IMG/VR virus record: IMGVR_UViG_3300035643_000008
Span: 1-27,836 of that record
DNA length: 27,836 nt
From: a virus
Direction: 5' to 3' (one strand)
In this document: piece by piece, positions 1 to 6,727 of the stretch
How positions within the stretch are numbered: position 1 is the first letter of the stretch
Layout: the number at the start of each line of letters is the position of its first letter
Notes under the pieces: generated by a model
Told to the model about the DNA's origin: nothing
What the model saw: the letters and a program-made list of their open reading frames with translations, nothing else
Databases searched by the model: none
Translations under genes and position numbers: made by a program

Positions 1-2873
1 GAGGCGGTGACTACTGTCCCGGGCGGGCCTGACGCTGGACTCAACGTGAAACTTGGCCCCGTAGGAACATTGAATGATGCAATGCCAAAGTCACCAGTCG
101 AGCCCGTGACCGTCACCGAGTATGAGCCGGTCGCACTAGGCGCCACGGTGAACGATGCCGACACGACGCCACCCGCAACGGAGCAGACCGGATTCGAGAT
201 AAGAGTAGGCGAGGAAGGAGAAGACGAGATCGTGCAAGGTAAGCCCGAATCGCCCGCAGCAAAGTTTGTGCCCATGATCATGACGTTCGTTCCAGCAGGC
301 CCAGAAGCCGGCACCAACGAGAGGCCACCCGTAACTGTGAAGCTGCCGGTTCCCTTATCGCCAGCGCTCCCGGTAAGAGTCAAAACACGAGGCCCCGTAG
401 ATACTGACGCGACCACGAAGGAACAGATGATCGTCCCGGCACTCGCCGCTGTGCAAGCCTTCGGGCCACCTGTAACTGGATCTGGGGCTGAGCCATCAAT
501 CGTGGAAGCCGCCGTGTCAGTCAACGCGAAGCCAGTTCCAGTCACCGTCACCGTCGCGCCCGCAGGTGCAGCGGGAGGCGAAGCAGTGACCACATGTGGA
601 ATGACGTTCAGTGTAGTCGATGCCGACACCGTGCCATCACTCAGCGTCATAGAGTAGCTAGCGGCGCTGGCTGTCGGATTGAGTATGAGCGTTCCGGTCA
701 CGAGATAAGTTGTGCTATCGATCGCGCAAGTACTAAAGGTAAAGTCAGTTAACGTGAAACCAGACCAATTCGTAGCAGGGGTTGTGTGACAGTCAGACAC
801 GCCGGTGGCGAAGTTCGATCCCGTAAGCGTCAATGAACCCCCTACCTGAGCTGGGTTCGGTGTCACAGCGATCTTCGGGACAACCTTGAATGACGCCCCA
901 GCACCATCTCCTAAGCTCCCCGTCAACGCTATGGTGACCAAGCCGGCCGGGTTGGTCGATGTCGTGACGACGAAAGAGCCCAAAGCGGCACCCCCAGTGA
1001 GAGAGCATGAGGGAGTGCCCTGGATAGTGTTGGCTCCCGATGAGGCGATCGTGCAAGTGGCTGCATCTCCTGTACTGAACCCGGAACCGGAGACTTGAAT
1101 GGTATCTCCGCCGCTACCGCTGTTCGCAGAGAGTGTTGCACTCGGCACGGTAACCGTGAAGGGCTGGGTTACGATCGTCTGAGGAACCTGCGTCGCGCTG
1201 ATAATACTGAAAGTGTGGACTCCTGGAACCGCTGTATTGTCGACCTTGAATTGTCCGGTAAGTAGACCGGTGGGACCTATGTTGCAGATGAGTGAACCAG
1301 CATGAGTAAGAGGTGCTGGTGTCTCAGTTGGAGTAACACAGGCTGCGCCCACTGGGAGATAGCCTGAGCCGGAGAGCGTCACCAGCGCTCCTGATGCAGC
1401 CGTGGGATTTATGCCACCGTTGTTGGGTGTCAGTGTTAGCGTAGCTAAGACGAGGAAATTTGCGCCCGAAGAATCGCCCACTGGGTTGCCGAGGGCTGTT
1501 ATCGTCCACCCTGGGGGCGCAGCTGCACCCCCGGTTGCGGCGACCGTGAACGTGCACCCGGTCGCAAGGTTGCCTCCCGAAACCGAACATGTGAATGTCG
1601 CAGGCGTAAACAGGTTAGAGGGCCCCACAGAACTAGAGATCGACACAGACGTGTCCGCTCCGTTGAACCCCGACCCGGTTATGGTCACAACGGTTCCAAT
1701 CGTACCTTGGAGAGCTGTAAGTGAAATCACCGGCCCTCCTGTTTTTTGGAATGTCGTGGTCGCTATTGGCCCACCAGCGCTTTCGTCCTGGTACTGCACA
1801 GTGTATGTCCCGGATGGTGGGAGTGGTCCGTTTACAATGAAAGAACCTACAACGTTGCCCACGAGGTCCTGGTTGCATACTGAGGATACTGAGGATACTA
1901 CGCTACTTCCAATCAGCCCTGGACCGAAGCCTGAGCAAGGACTAGCCGCGTAAGCAGCGCCAAGAGACCCGAAACCTGAGCCGGCAAAGTCTATTGTTGA
2001 ACCCGCCGATCCAGAAGTTGGAGAAACCACTAGGTTAGGAACCACGGTAAATGTTGGTATAGCTGCGCCCGCTGGCGTATCTCCGACCGGGCTTCCGGTT
2101 ACAATGACCTGAACTGCGACGGCGGTCCAGACGGAGTTTGCGGCGACCGAGAATGAGCCGGTTAATTGACCGTTTGAAGTGTTTATCGAACAGCTTACGG
2201 AAGTAATGATTAGAGTACTTGCTGCCGAGGTTATCGTGCATCCAGTTGTATCGCCAACGGAAAAGCCAGTCCCTGAAACGCTTACCGCCGCGGGTTTGGC
2301 TGGAGCGCTAGGTGGACCCGCTATGGGGGGAGAACCACTTGTCGGACTCACAGTTGCCATAGGGAGAATACCGAAGGTAGCTACCCCTGTCACTCCAGTG
2401 TTGCCTGTACGCTGATCCGCAGCGGTCACAGTGTAACCTCCGGGCGACGGCCAAGCCCTGCCTGGCGCCGTGGAGGAGATGATGAATGAGCCACTCAGCG
2501 TGCCGGCGGCGGTGATTGAACATGTGTAAGAAGCAAAGATGTTGGAAGGACTCGAAGTTAAGCTGCAGGGTCCAGGATTTGCCGTCACCCCGAAATCGCC
2601 GGCTCCCGAGCTAACGGTTATGGTCTGTCCCGCATAACCACTCGAACTAGGAGCGAAAGTTATCGTAGGTGATGCGAAAGCGCGCGGAAAATTACTTAAC
2701 GAGGGTAAATTAATCGATGGGATGGTGATTTTCGGAATTGTAACCTGGGAGAAGGGGGGAACTGGAATTTGGGAAATGGTCTTCTGAGGGAGAGATATTT
2801 GCGGGACGGGAACCAGAAAAGCCGCTAGGAATAGGAGTATTACAAATACCGAGCTAGCCCTATGAGTAGCCAA
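1..2873 (-). CDS. Giant secreted Ig/TIG-like repeat protein (partial, open at left edge)
   Basis: An uninterrupted reading frame of 957 codons runs from a TTG at 2873 to the left edge without a stop. An in-frame TAA lies about 15 codons upstream and no ATG or GTG lies between, so TTG is the best start; this genome uses TTG often. Residues 1-25 form a signal peptide (basic ATHR, then a hydrophobic VFVILLFLAAFLVP core). The rest is low in charge, rich in Thr, Ser, Gly, Val and Pro, and consists of roughly nine degenerate units of 80-100 residues. A typical unit has a start like SPxSGxxGxxVTVxGxGF, a central pair of cysteines and an end like TGSxGDxxxASFxV, as in TIG/Ig-like adhesin domains. It is last in the structural gene order. 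I infer a surface or virion-attached adhesin. The C-terminus, which might hold an anchor, is outside the window. Confidence 0.8.
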   Translation of the reverse strand, partial: MATHRASSVFVILLFLAAFLVPVPQISLPQKTISQIPVPPFSQVTIPKITIPSINLPSLSNFPRAFASPTITFAPSSSGYAGQTITVSSGAGDFGVTANPGPCSLTSSPSNIFASYTCSITAAGTLSGSFIISSTAPGRAWPSPGGYTVTAADQRTGNTGVTGVATFGILPMATVSPTSGSPPIAGPPSAPAKPAAVSVSGTGFSVGDTTGCTITSAASTLIITSVSCSINTSNGQLTGSFSVAANSVWTAVAVQVIVTGSPVGDTPAGAAIPTFTVVPNLVVSPTSGSAGSTIDFAGSGFGSLGAAYAASPCSGFGPGLIGSSVVSSVSSVCNQDLVGNVVGSFIVNGPLPPSGTYTVQYQDESAGGPIATTTFQKTGGPVISLTALQGTIGTVVTITGSGFNGADTSVSISSSVGPSNLFTPATFTCSVSGGNLATGCTFTVAATGGAAAPPGWTITALGNPVGDSSGANFLVLATLTLTPNNGGINPTAASGALVTLSGSGYLPVGAACVTPTETPAPLTHAGSLICNIGPTGLLTGQFKVDNTAVPGVHTFSIISATQVPQTIVTQPFTVTVPSATLSANSGSGGDTIQVSGSGFSTGDAATCTIASSGANTIQGTPSCSLTGGAALGSFVVTTSTNPAGLVTIALTGSLGDGAGASFKVVPKIAVTPNPAQVGGSLTLTGSNFATGVSDCHTTPATNWSGFTLTDFTFSTCAIDSTTYLVTGTLILNPTASAASYSMTLSDGTVSASTTLNVIPHVVTASPPAAPAGATVTVTGTGFALTDTAASTIDGSAPDPVTGGPKACTAASAGTIICSFVVASVSTGPRVLTLTGSAGDKGTGSFTVTGGLSLVPASGPAGTNVMIMGTNFAAGDSGLPCTISSSPSSPTLISNPVCSVAGGVVSASFTVAPSATGSYSVTVTGSTGDFGIASFNVPTGPSFTLSPASGPPGTVVTA

Positions 2874-2907
2874 CCCTAAGCACGCAACACATCTTTTCGT
2901 GAGCCTA

Positions 2908-2920
2908 GATTATTTAATGT
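2908..2920 (-). promoter_or_regulatory. Possible archaeal TATA element for the adhesin gene
   Basis: Read on the minus strand the bases ACATTAAATAATC include ATTAAATA, close to the archaeal TATA-box consensus. The element lies about 35-45 bases upstream of the TTG start at 2873, so a transcript starting some 25 bases downstream would have a leader of only about ten bases. No clear ribosome binding site precedes the TTG, which would fit a short leader. This is inference from position and composition. Confidence 0.3.
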
Positions 2921-3146
2921 TAGATACTCGAACGGATTCTGGCGCATGTACAAGATGCTTAGTCATTCACCCACGCTATGGCCGATACGGCGTTGAAATG
3001 CACTAGAATTGTATTTTCCATGTCAACAGCTGTGCCCAGATTTCAAAATGGGCTGCAATAATCGACGAGGATGCATTCCACCGACGAACCCATGTCTGAT
3101 ATTATCATGACCTTAACGGACATAATAGGGCGAGAGGATGAAGATC

Positions 3147-3171
3147 AGAAGAGCCCCGTTAAGGCTCCTCT
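3147..3171 (-). terminator. Imperfect hairpin, possible terminator of the tail operon
   Basis: The arms GAGCC (3151-3155) and GGCTC (3163-3167) pair around a seven-base loop, and after one mismatch three more pairs extend the stem. On the minus strand it is followed by a mixed pyrimidine-rich stretch rather than a clean T-run. Its position after the last tail gene makes a transcript end plausible, but the structure is weak. Confidence 0.25.
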
Positions 3172-3249
3172 TGGCCATGGGCCTGGATCGGCGGCGCTCA
3201 CGGTAACGGTTGTCACAGTGCAGAGAAAATCGAAGGACCAGCAGGCCTC

Positions 3250-3357
3250 TTAGAAGATCGGTTGATACGCAGGGTCGGTCCACGCCATCCTCAACTCTCC
3301 AAATGAAGAGAGCAGGTAGCTGACGCTTGCAGATGCGGCATACAAAGCGGGGCGGCT
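3250..3357 (-). other. +1-frame continuation after the tail protein stop
   Basis: The tail gene ending at 3356 stops with GCG TAG C. Skipping the T of TAG gives AGC and an open frame of 35 codons ending in TAA at 3250. It encodes SRPALYAASASVSYLLSSFG followed by ELRMAWTDPAYQPIF, which reads like ordinary protein and not like noise. It could be a frameshifted C-terminal extension, the remnant of another tail gene, or an overlapping small gene starting at the internal ATG (MAWTDPAYQPIF). There is no direct proof that it is translated. Confidence 0.3.
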
Positions 3358-3730
3358 ACGCGACTTCTAGCAGCGTGACAGAGTAGGAAACCCAATATTG
3401 CGTGTAGTCGTACCAGAGCGAAGTGTCGAGCGCGTATGACGGGTCGGTGAGTTTCGCGTTGAATGTTGGCGTCTGGCCGTCCTCAAGGTCGAGGACGCGC
3501 TCGGTATCATCGGCTAGGCGCCGTAAGAGCTCTATCCAAGATCTGGCCACGCTGATCGTAGAAGCGCGAATATCACCGGTGATTTTGACGGTTCGGCCCT
3601 TCGTTGTTTCATCAGAATGGTACGCGACATTGCGACCTGGGATGCTTCGCTCTATCTCAACGCGGGCGATCTCGATCTCGGCCTCCTGGACATTCGGCAG
3701 CGAATAGTTCCCGAAACGGACCAAGCTCAA
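3356..3730 (-). CDS. Tail-tip protein, Dit-like domain (second copy)
   Basis: A 124-residue protein with a TTG start at 3730, overlapping the stop of the upstream gene by 4 bases. Visible pattern: FGNYSLPNVQ near the N-terminus, an IPGR motif, KGRTVKITG around residue 48, a helical WIELLRRLAD stretch, then beta-rich sequence ending VSYSVTLLEVA. The same arrangement (xLPxVQ..., KGRSLKIQGW, LREYADGQ..., a final beta strand) forms the C-terminal half of the neighbouring upstream protein, so the two are probably paralogous. Small beta proteins of this pattern near the hub are often distal-tail (Dit) or baseplate proteins. The function is inferred from position and pattern. The frame may continue by a +1 shift past its TAG. 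Confidence 0.55.
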   Translation of the reverse strand: MSLVRFGNYSLPNVQEAEIEIARVEIERSIPGRNVAYHSDETTKGRTVKITGDIRASTISVARSWIELLRRLADDTERVLDLEDGQTPTFNAKLTDPSYALDTSLWYDYTQYWVSYSVTLLEVA

Positions 3731-4548
3731 TCAACCGCCTCAACCGCGGTGAGTATGTAGTCGTAACGGAAATAGTTCGCGACATCCTCCGGGGTTTGCA
3801 CATCGCTGATGAGAACATACATCGAATCGCCAGTCGGTAGGAGGAGGAAGTGTTTCTGTCCGTCGGCGTACTCGCGTAAAGTCTCTAGGGTTACAAGCGA
3901 GTCGGTCCAGCCTTGAATCTTCAATGAGCGGCCTTTCTTCCCGATCTGTCTTCGATACGGGAGCGCGTCCATGATCGCGAGATCCTGAACGATGCTGGGC
4001 TCGTCAACGCTGACGCTCTGCACGTGCGGCAACGCGGTGCCGTCGAGACAGATCTGGCCTTGCGTCAGGTATGTGAAGTCGACACCGAGGGCGTAGTCCG
4101 CGAAGTTGTACCAGAAGGTAAGCCATGCGACATCGACGCAGACCCCTAGATCAACGACCGTGAACGTGAAGTTGAGGCTGAGCGTCTCCGCTGCAGATCC
4201 GGCGTCCTGGATTGTGAATGAGACCGTGACGGATGTTACAGAATCCGAGCCTGCACCCGCATCTGAGAGACTAAGAACTGCTTCAAGATTGGAGGCATCC
4301 ACACCTGCACCTGTGTCATAAACATTGATCGGTTGGTACTCTCCAACCGCCACCCACTCACTGGCAGATCCCGAATCGGCGGCTGTGAAATCGTTCTCCA
4401 GGTGAGTAAGTGAGTCAGACCCGCTCCCCGGATCGCTGACGGATAGCGCAATCGAGGGCACGCTATCGCTGCCGGTTCCGGAATCGCTGACATTGATGTA
4501 GGTTTTGCTAGGTACTTTCGTGAGTAGTAGGGTGCTGCGGTACGACAT
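3727..4548 (-). CDS. Tail-tip protein: SDxGxGSDS repeats plus Dit-like domain
   Basis: A 273-residue protein starting with ATG. Residues about 20-130 contain at least five degenerate repeats of the form (V/L)SDxGxGSDS(V/L), for example SDSGTGSDS, SDPGSGSDS, YDTGAGVDA, SDAGAGSDS and QDAGSAAET, spaced irregularly by 15-30 residues and rich in Asp, Gly and Ser. Such acidic repeats could bind calcium or form a flexible beta array. Residues about 165-273 resemble the whole of the next protein (LPHVQSVSV, KGRSLKIQGW, LREYADGQ), suggesting a Dit-like or baseplate domain. I infer a tail-tip component with a displayed repeat region. No database family is recognised for the repeat. Confidence 0.55.
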   Translation of the reverse strand: MSYRSTLLLTKVPSKTYINVSDSGTGSDSVPSIALSVSDPGSGSDSLTHLENDFTAADSGSASEWVAVGEYQPINVYDTGAGVDASNLEAVLSLSDAGAGSDSVTSVTVSFTIQDAGSAAETLSLNFTFTVVDLGVCVDVAWLTFWYNFADYALGVDFTYLTQGQICLDGTALPHVQSVSVDEPSIVQDLAIMDALPYRRQIGKKGRSLKIQGWTDSLVTLETLREYADGQKHFLLLPTGDSMYVLISDVQTPEDVANYFRYDYILTAVEAVD

Positions 4549-4578
4549 GATCTCGCTCTCACATAATCACGGCCACGG

Positions 4579-4929
4579 TTAATCGGTGTAAACCGCCCAG
4601 TCGAAGGTACGGGCTGTACCCGCTGTCTGCTTCACCGTCAGCTTCCACTCATAGGCCGCCGTCATGGCTGGAATGTAGAGAACCGGGCTTTTCTGGTTGC
4701 CGACATCATCCTGTGCATTCGTGAACTTCTGATAGTAGGCTCGGCTCAGCGTCCCGCCTGAGAGCGCCATTACATAGAGCCGAATCTCAACCGTGTCGCC
4801 GCTTGCGAGGTTCCGCAGATCAAGCACTCCATCCAATACATGCCCTTGCGAGCCCGTCTGGTCGGTCACTGTTACTTCGGAACCCACGGTCGCCGTCACC
4901 GTACCCGATGCTAATACGCTACGAGCCAT
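4579..4929 (-). CDS. Small virion-associated beta protein, function unknown
   Basis: A 116-residue protein with ATG preceded by a good AGGTGA ribosome binding site. It is rich in Thr, Val, Gly and Ser and has few charged residues. Sequence features such as VLDLRNLASGDTVEIRLYVM and YEWKLTVKQTAGTARTFDWA suggest an all-beta sandwich. It lies in the run of tail-tip genes with short spacers and is presumably a minor tail or capsid surface protein. I do not recognise a family. Confidence 0.55.
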   Translation of the reverse strand: MARSVLASGTVTATVGSEVTVTDQTGSQGHVLDGVLDLRNLASGDTVEIRLYVMALSGGTLSRAYYQKFTNAQDDVGNQKSPVLYIPAMTAAYEWKLTVKQTAGTARTFDWAVYTD

Positions 4930-4951
4930 CTGTGACAGTCACCTCCCACCG

Positions 4952-5386
4952 TCATTCAGTCTCCATCAAGCCTAACACGACATAGATCACGGCACTCGCG
5001 GTGCTGCATTGACATCGCGCTGCGATTCGTGTCCCCGCCGGGATCTGAACCGGAAAGAACACTGCGGCACTACCTGCGCCATAGCTGCCGCCGAAATTTA
5101 CATACACGTCTGGGATCAAGACGCTCTCCGAGCCAGAGGCGCCTGTGCCAATGTCGACCATGAACTTCCCCGTGCCGCTCTGATGCATTAGGACAACTAT
5201 TCCAACAACCTTCCTCGTCGTTGACGCGATGAGTTGAGCCCAGCTTCCTTTAGAATTGGCTGAGCTGGCCGCCGTCACCGATGTGCCGCAAATATAGTTC
5301 TGGGTCCCGGAGCTTCCCCAGCCGGCAGCCTCATAGTTTGGAGGTGAATAGGGTGGGAAGTCCACTACTTCTTCGATGTCAGGCAA
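4952..5386 (-). CDS. Virion beta protein, tandem paralogue B
   Basis: A 144-residue protein with a TTG start immediately after the TAA of the upstream gene, and GAGGTG about ten bases upstream. It shares a colinear pattern with the gene before it: GSW-QL-ASTT-K-V-I-V, then IG-GASGSES, then V-IPAG-RI-A, then AS--IYV---L-E. The two are therefore tandem duplicates of one fold that have diverged strongly. Ser, Gly, Ala and Val dominate and no membrane segment is visible. Position among tail-tip genes suggests a fibre or decoration role. That is inference. Confidence 0.6.
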   Translation of the reverse strand: MPDIEEVVDFPPYSPPNYEAAGWGSSGTQNYICGTSVTAASSANSKGSWAQLIASTTRKVVGIVVLMHQSGTGKFMVDIGTGASGSESVLIPDVYVNFGGSYGAGSAAVFFPVQIPAGTRIAARCQCSTASAVIYVVLGLMETE

Positions 5387-5809
5387 TTAGGCGGGCACCT
5401 CGACAAGATAGCAGCCAACATAGATGTTTTGACTGGCGGTTACTGCCGCAGCACATGCTGAGATCCTGCTTCCCGCTGGAATGTTCACTAGATATGCGGC
5501 GTAGTCCGAGGGTTTGCCCGATGTGCTTGATGCCATATACGTCATCTCGCAGATAGCGCTCTCTGAACCGGAGGCTCCTACACCTATCTGTATGCGAAAT
5601 CGGGCTGAGCTGCTAGCATCCACGACGATGATTAGTACAACCGCCTTGTTTGTGGTAGAGGCGAGTAGTTGAGTCCAGCTTCCGAAGGTGTATGTGCTAC
5701 TGCCCGTCGTTACCTGCGTCAGTGTGGTGCTGCCTTCGTTGAAGCCCGCTGTCTCAACACTCACGCCTGAGACAAGCGGCAGGCTTGAAAAATAGGGAAA
5801 ACGTGGCAT
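5387..5809 (-). CDS. Virion beta protein, tandem paralogue A
   Basis: A 140-residue protein starting at ATG with GGTGA upstream. It is the partner of the next gene. Shared blocks include GSWTQLLASTTNKAV, IGVGASGSES and VNIPAGSRISA, and both end with an IYVG/IYVV strand followed by L-E. The composition is typical of an extracellular or virion beta protein. Duplicated small proteins at this location in tailed viruses often serve host-range or capsid/tail decoration roles. I cannot assign a specific one. Confidence 0.6.
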   Translation of the reverse strand: MPRFPYFSSLPLVSGVSVETAGFNEGSTTLTQVTTGSSTYTFGSWTQLLASTTNKAVVLIIVVDASSSARFRIQIGVGASGSESAICEMTYMASSTSGKPSDYAAYLVNIPAGSRISACAAAVTASQNIYVGCYLVEVPA

Positions 5810-5824
5810 CTCTGTTTCACCGCT

Positions 5825-6424
5825 CTAGGAGAGCGTCACCTGTAGCGTGGCTACCCATGAGGCTCCGGAGGCCTTCGTGCCCATGGTCTGAACCAGACGA
5901 TCCAGATTCACCCCGGAATCGGAGTTGCTATTGCAGGCTGTAATCTCGTTCCACGGGAAGTTCGCAACGCCGGTGCCGAATGTTGAGCGCCATGTCGCGT
6001 ACTGCGATGAGCCGTAGGTTGGATATCCCGAGTCGACGGCGTTGTAGTACTTGTTCGTTGTCGCTTGCAGGCCTGTCTGTGTAGCGGCGGCCGCTGTGGT
6101 TGAGTCCCCGACGCCGACGTAGGCGTTTGCGTTGTTCCAGGGTGTGCCTGATCCACCGCAGGCCAGGGTCCACAGTAGGTTGATGCCTTCGTTGAGCAGT
6201 AGATTACGCGGGATCCGGAGCGCCTCTAGCAGCTCGAAGTTCTCAAGCAGGTAGGAGAGCGGTAATCCCTTGATGTGGCCTGCCTTGTAGACGCGATCGC
6301 GATGCTCGCGGAATTTGTGAATAGACCACATGGGGCTCCAGAGCCCGTGCTCGACAACCCTGACGAGCGGCCTCATGTTCGCGAGGTCTACGCCTCGGCC
6401 TCCATCTCTTCGATGTCCTTGCAT
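5825..6424 (-). CDS. Conserved tail/baseplate structural protein
   Basis: A 199-residue protein; ATG is preceded by GAGGTGAG at good spacing. Residues about 75-199 show a pattern I associate with a common tailed-virus structural protein: LLNEGINLLW, CGGSGTPWNNANAYVGVGDS, ATQTGLQA, YPTYG, FGTGVANFPWNEI, then a terminal GTKASGASWVATLQVTLS. In many phages proteins of this type sit among tail genes next to the hub. The first 70 residues are basic and helical (WSIHKFREHRDRVYKAGH) and may attach it to the tail. The exact role is unknown. Confidence 0.65.
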   Translation of the reverse strand: MQGHRRDGGRGVDLANMRPLVRVVEHGLWSPMWSIHKFREHRDRVYKAGHIKGLPLSYLLENFELLEALRIPRNLLLNEGINLLWTLACGGSGTPWNNANAYVGVGDSTTAAAATQTGLQATTNKYYNAVDSGYPTYGSSQYATWRSTFGTGVANFPWNEITACNSNSDSGVNLDRLVQTMGTKASGASWVATLQVTLS

Positions 6425-6428
6425 CTTC

Positions 6429-6656
6429 TCACCTCCCCTCGCTGAGATGCCGATCGAGTTCGCTGATCACCGCTAGAGCACTGGCCAGCTTGCCGCCATC
6501 AATGGGACCGAGTTTAGCGGATCCGTCGAGGGCCTCCAGCGTGTAGAGGCCTGAAGAATCCTCGCTGATCTTCCAGTTCGCATTCATAACAGTGAACAGT
6601 TCTGGAGTCGAACTCGAGGCAACCCGTACCCTGACTTTGCTCATGCCTGTTTTCAC
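6429..6656 (-). CDS. Small conserved tail-region protein, unknown
   Basis: A 75-residue protein with GTG at 6656. An ATG four codons later (6644), with GGGAG about eleven bases ahead, is an equally good start. The sequence shows an N-terminal beta part (VRVRVASSSTPELFTVM, WKISEDSSGLYTLEAL) and a C-terminal helix (GGKLASALAVISELDRHLSEG). It is separated by only 4 bases from the next tail gene. No family is recognised. Confidence 0.5.
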   Translation of the reverse strand: MKTGMSKVRVRVASSSTPELFTVMNANWKISEDSSGLYTLEALDGSAKLGPIDGGKLASALAVISELDRHLSEGR

Positions 6657-6727
6657 TCCCGAAAAATTCCTCTCTACTTGGTTAGTCGCCGCTCTGAGGA
6701 AGCGACATCATTTACGCCGAATGATTG

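Larger units (their letters stand above)
2874..3249. other. Non-coding stretch between tail operon and adhesin gene
   Basis: No convincing gene was found here on either strand. A 60-codon plus-strand frame (3071-3253) has ordinary start and stop codons but no recognisable motif, and I do not accept it. The part near 2880-3060 is visibly more AT-rich than the flanking genes. The stretch holds a TATA-like element close to the adhesin start and an imperfect hairpin at 3147-3171. It probably separates two transcription units. Confidence 0.4.

Noticed and set aside
1878-1900. Short tandem repeat (gaggatact twice)
   Set aside because: It encodes a two-fold VSS within the adhesin and is too short to be a regulatory or mobile element.
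7-2415. Series of plus-strand frames opposite the adhesin gene (for example 7-657, 1402-1953, 2179-2415)
   Set aside because: They lie opposite a continuous 957-codon minus-strand frame with signal peptide and repeats. Their Pro/Val/Thr-rich translations mirror its Gly/Thr/Ser codons, so they are shadows.
3071-3253. 60-codon plus-strand frame in the non-coding stretch
   Set aside because: No recognisable motif, poor ribosome site spacing, and part of it overlaps the hairpin. Nothing supports translation.
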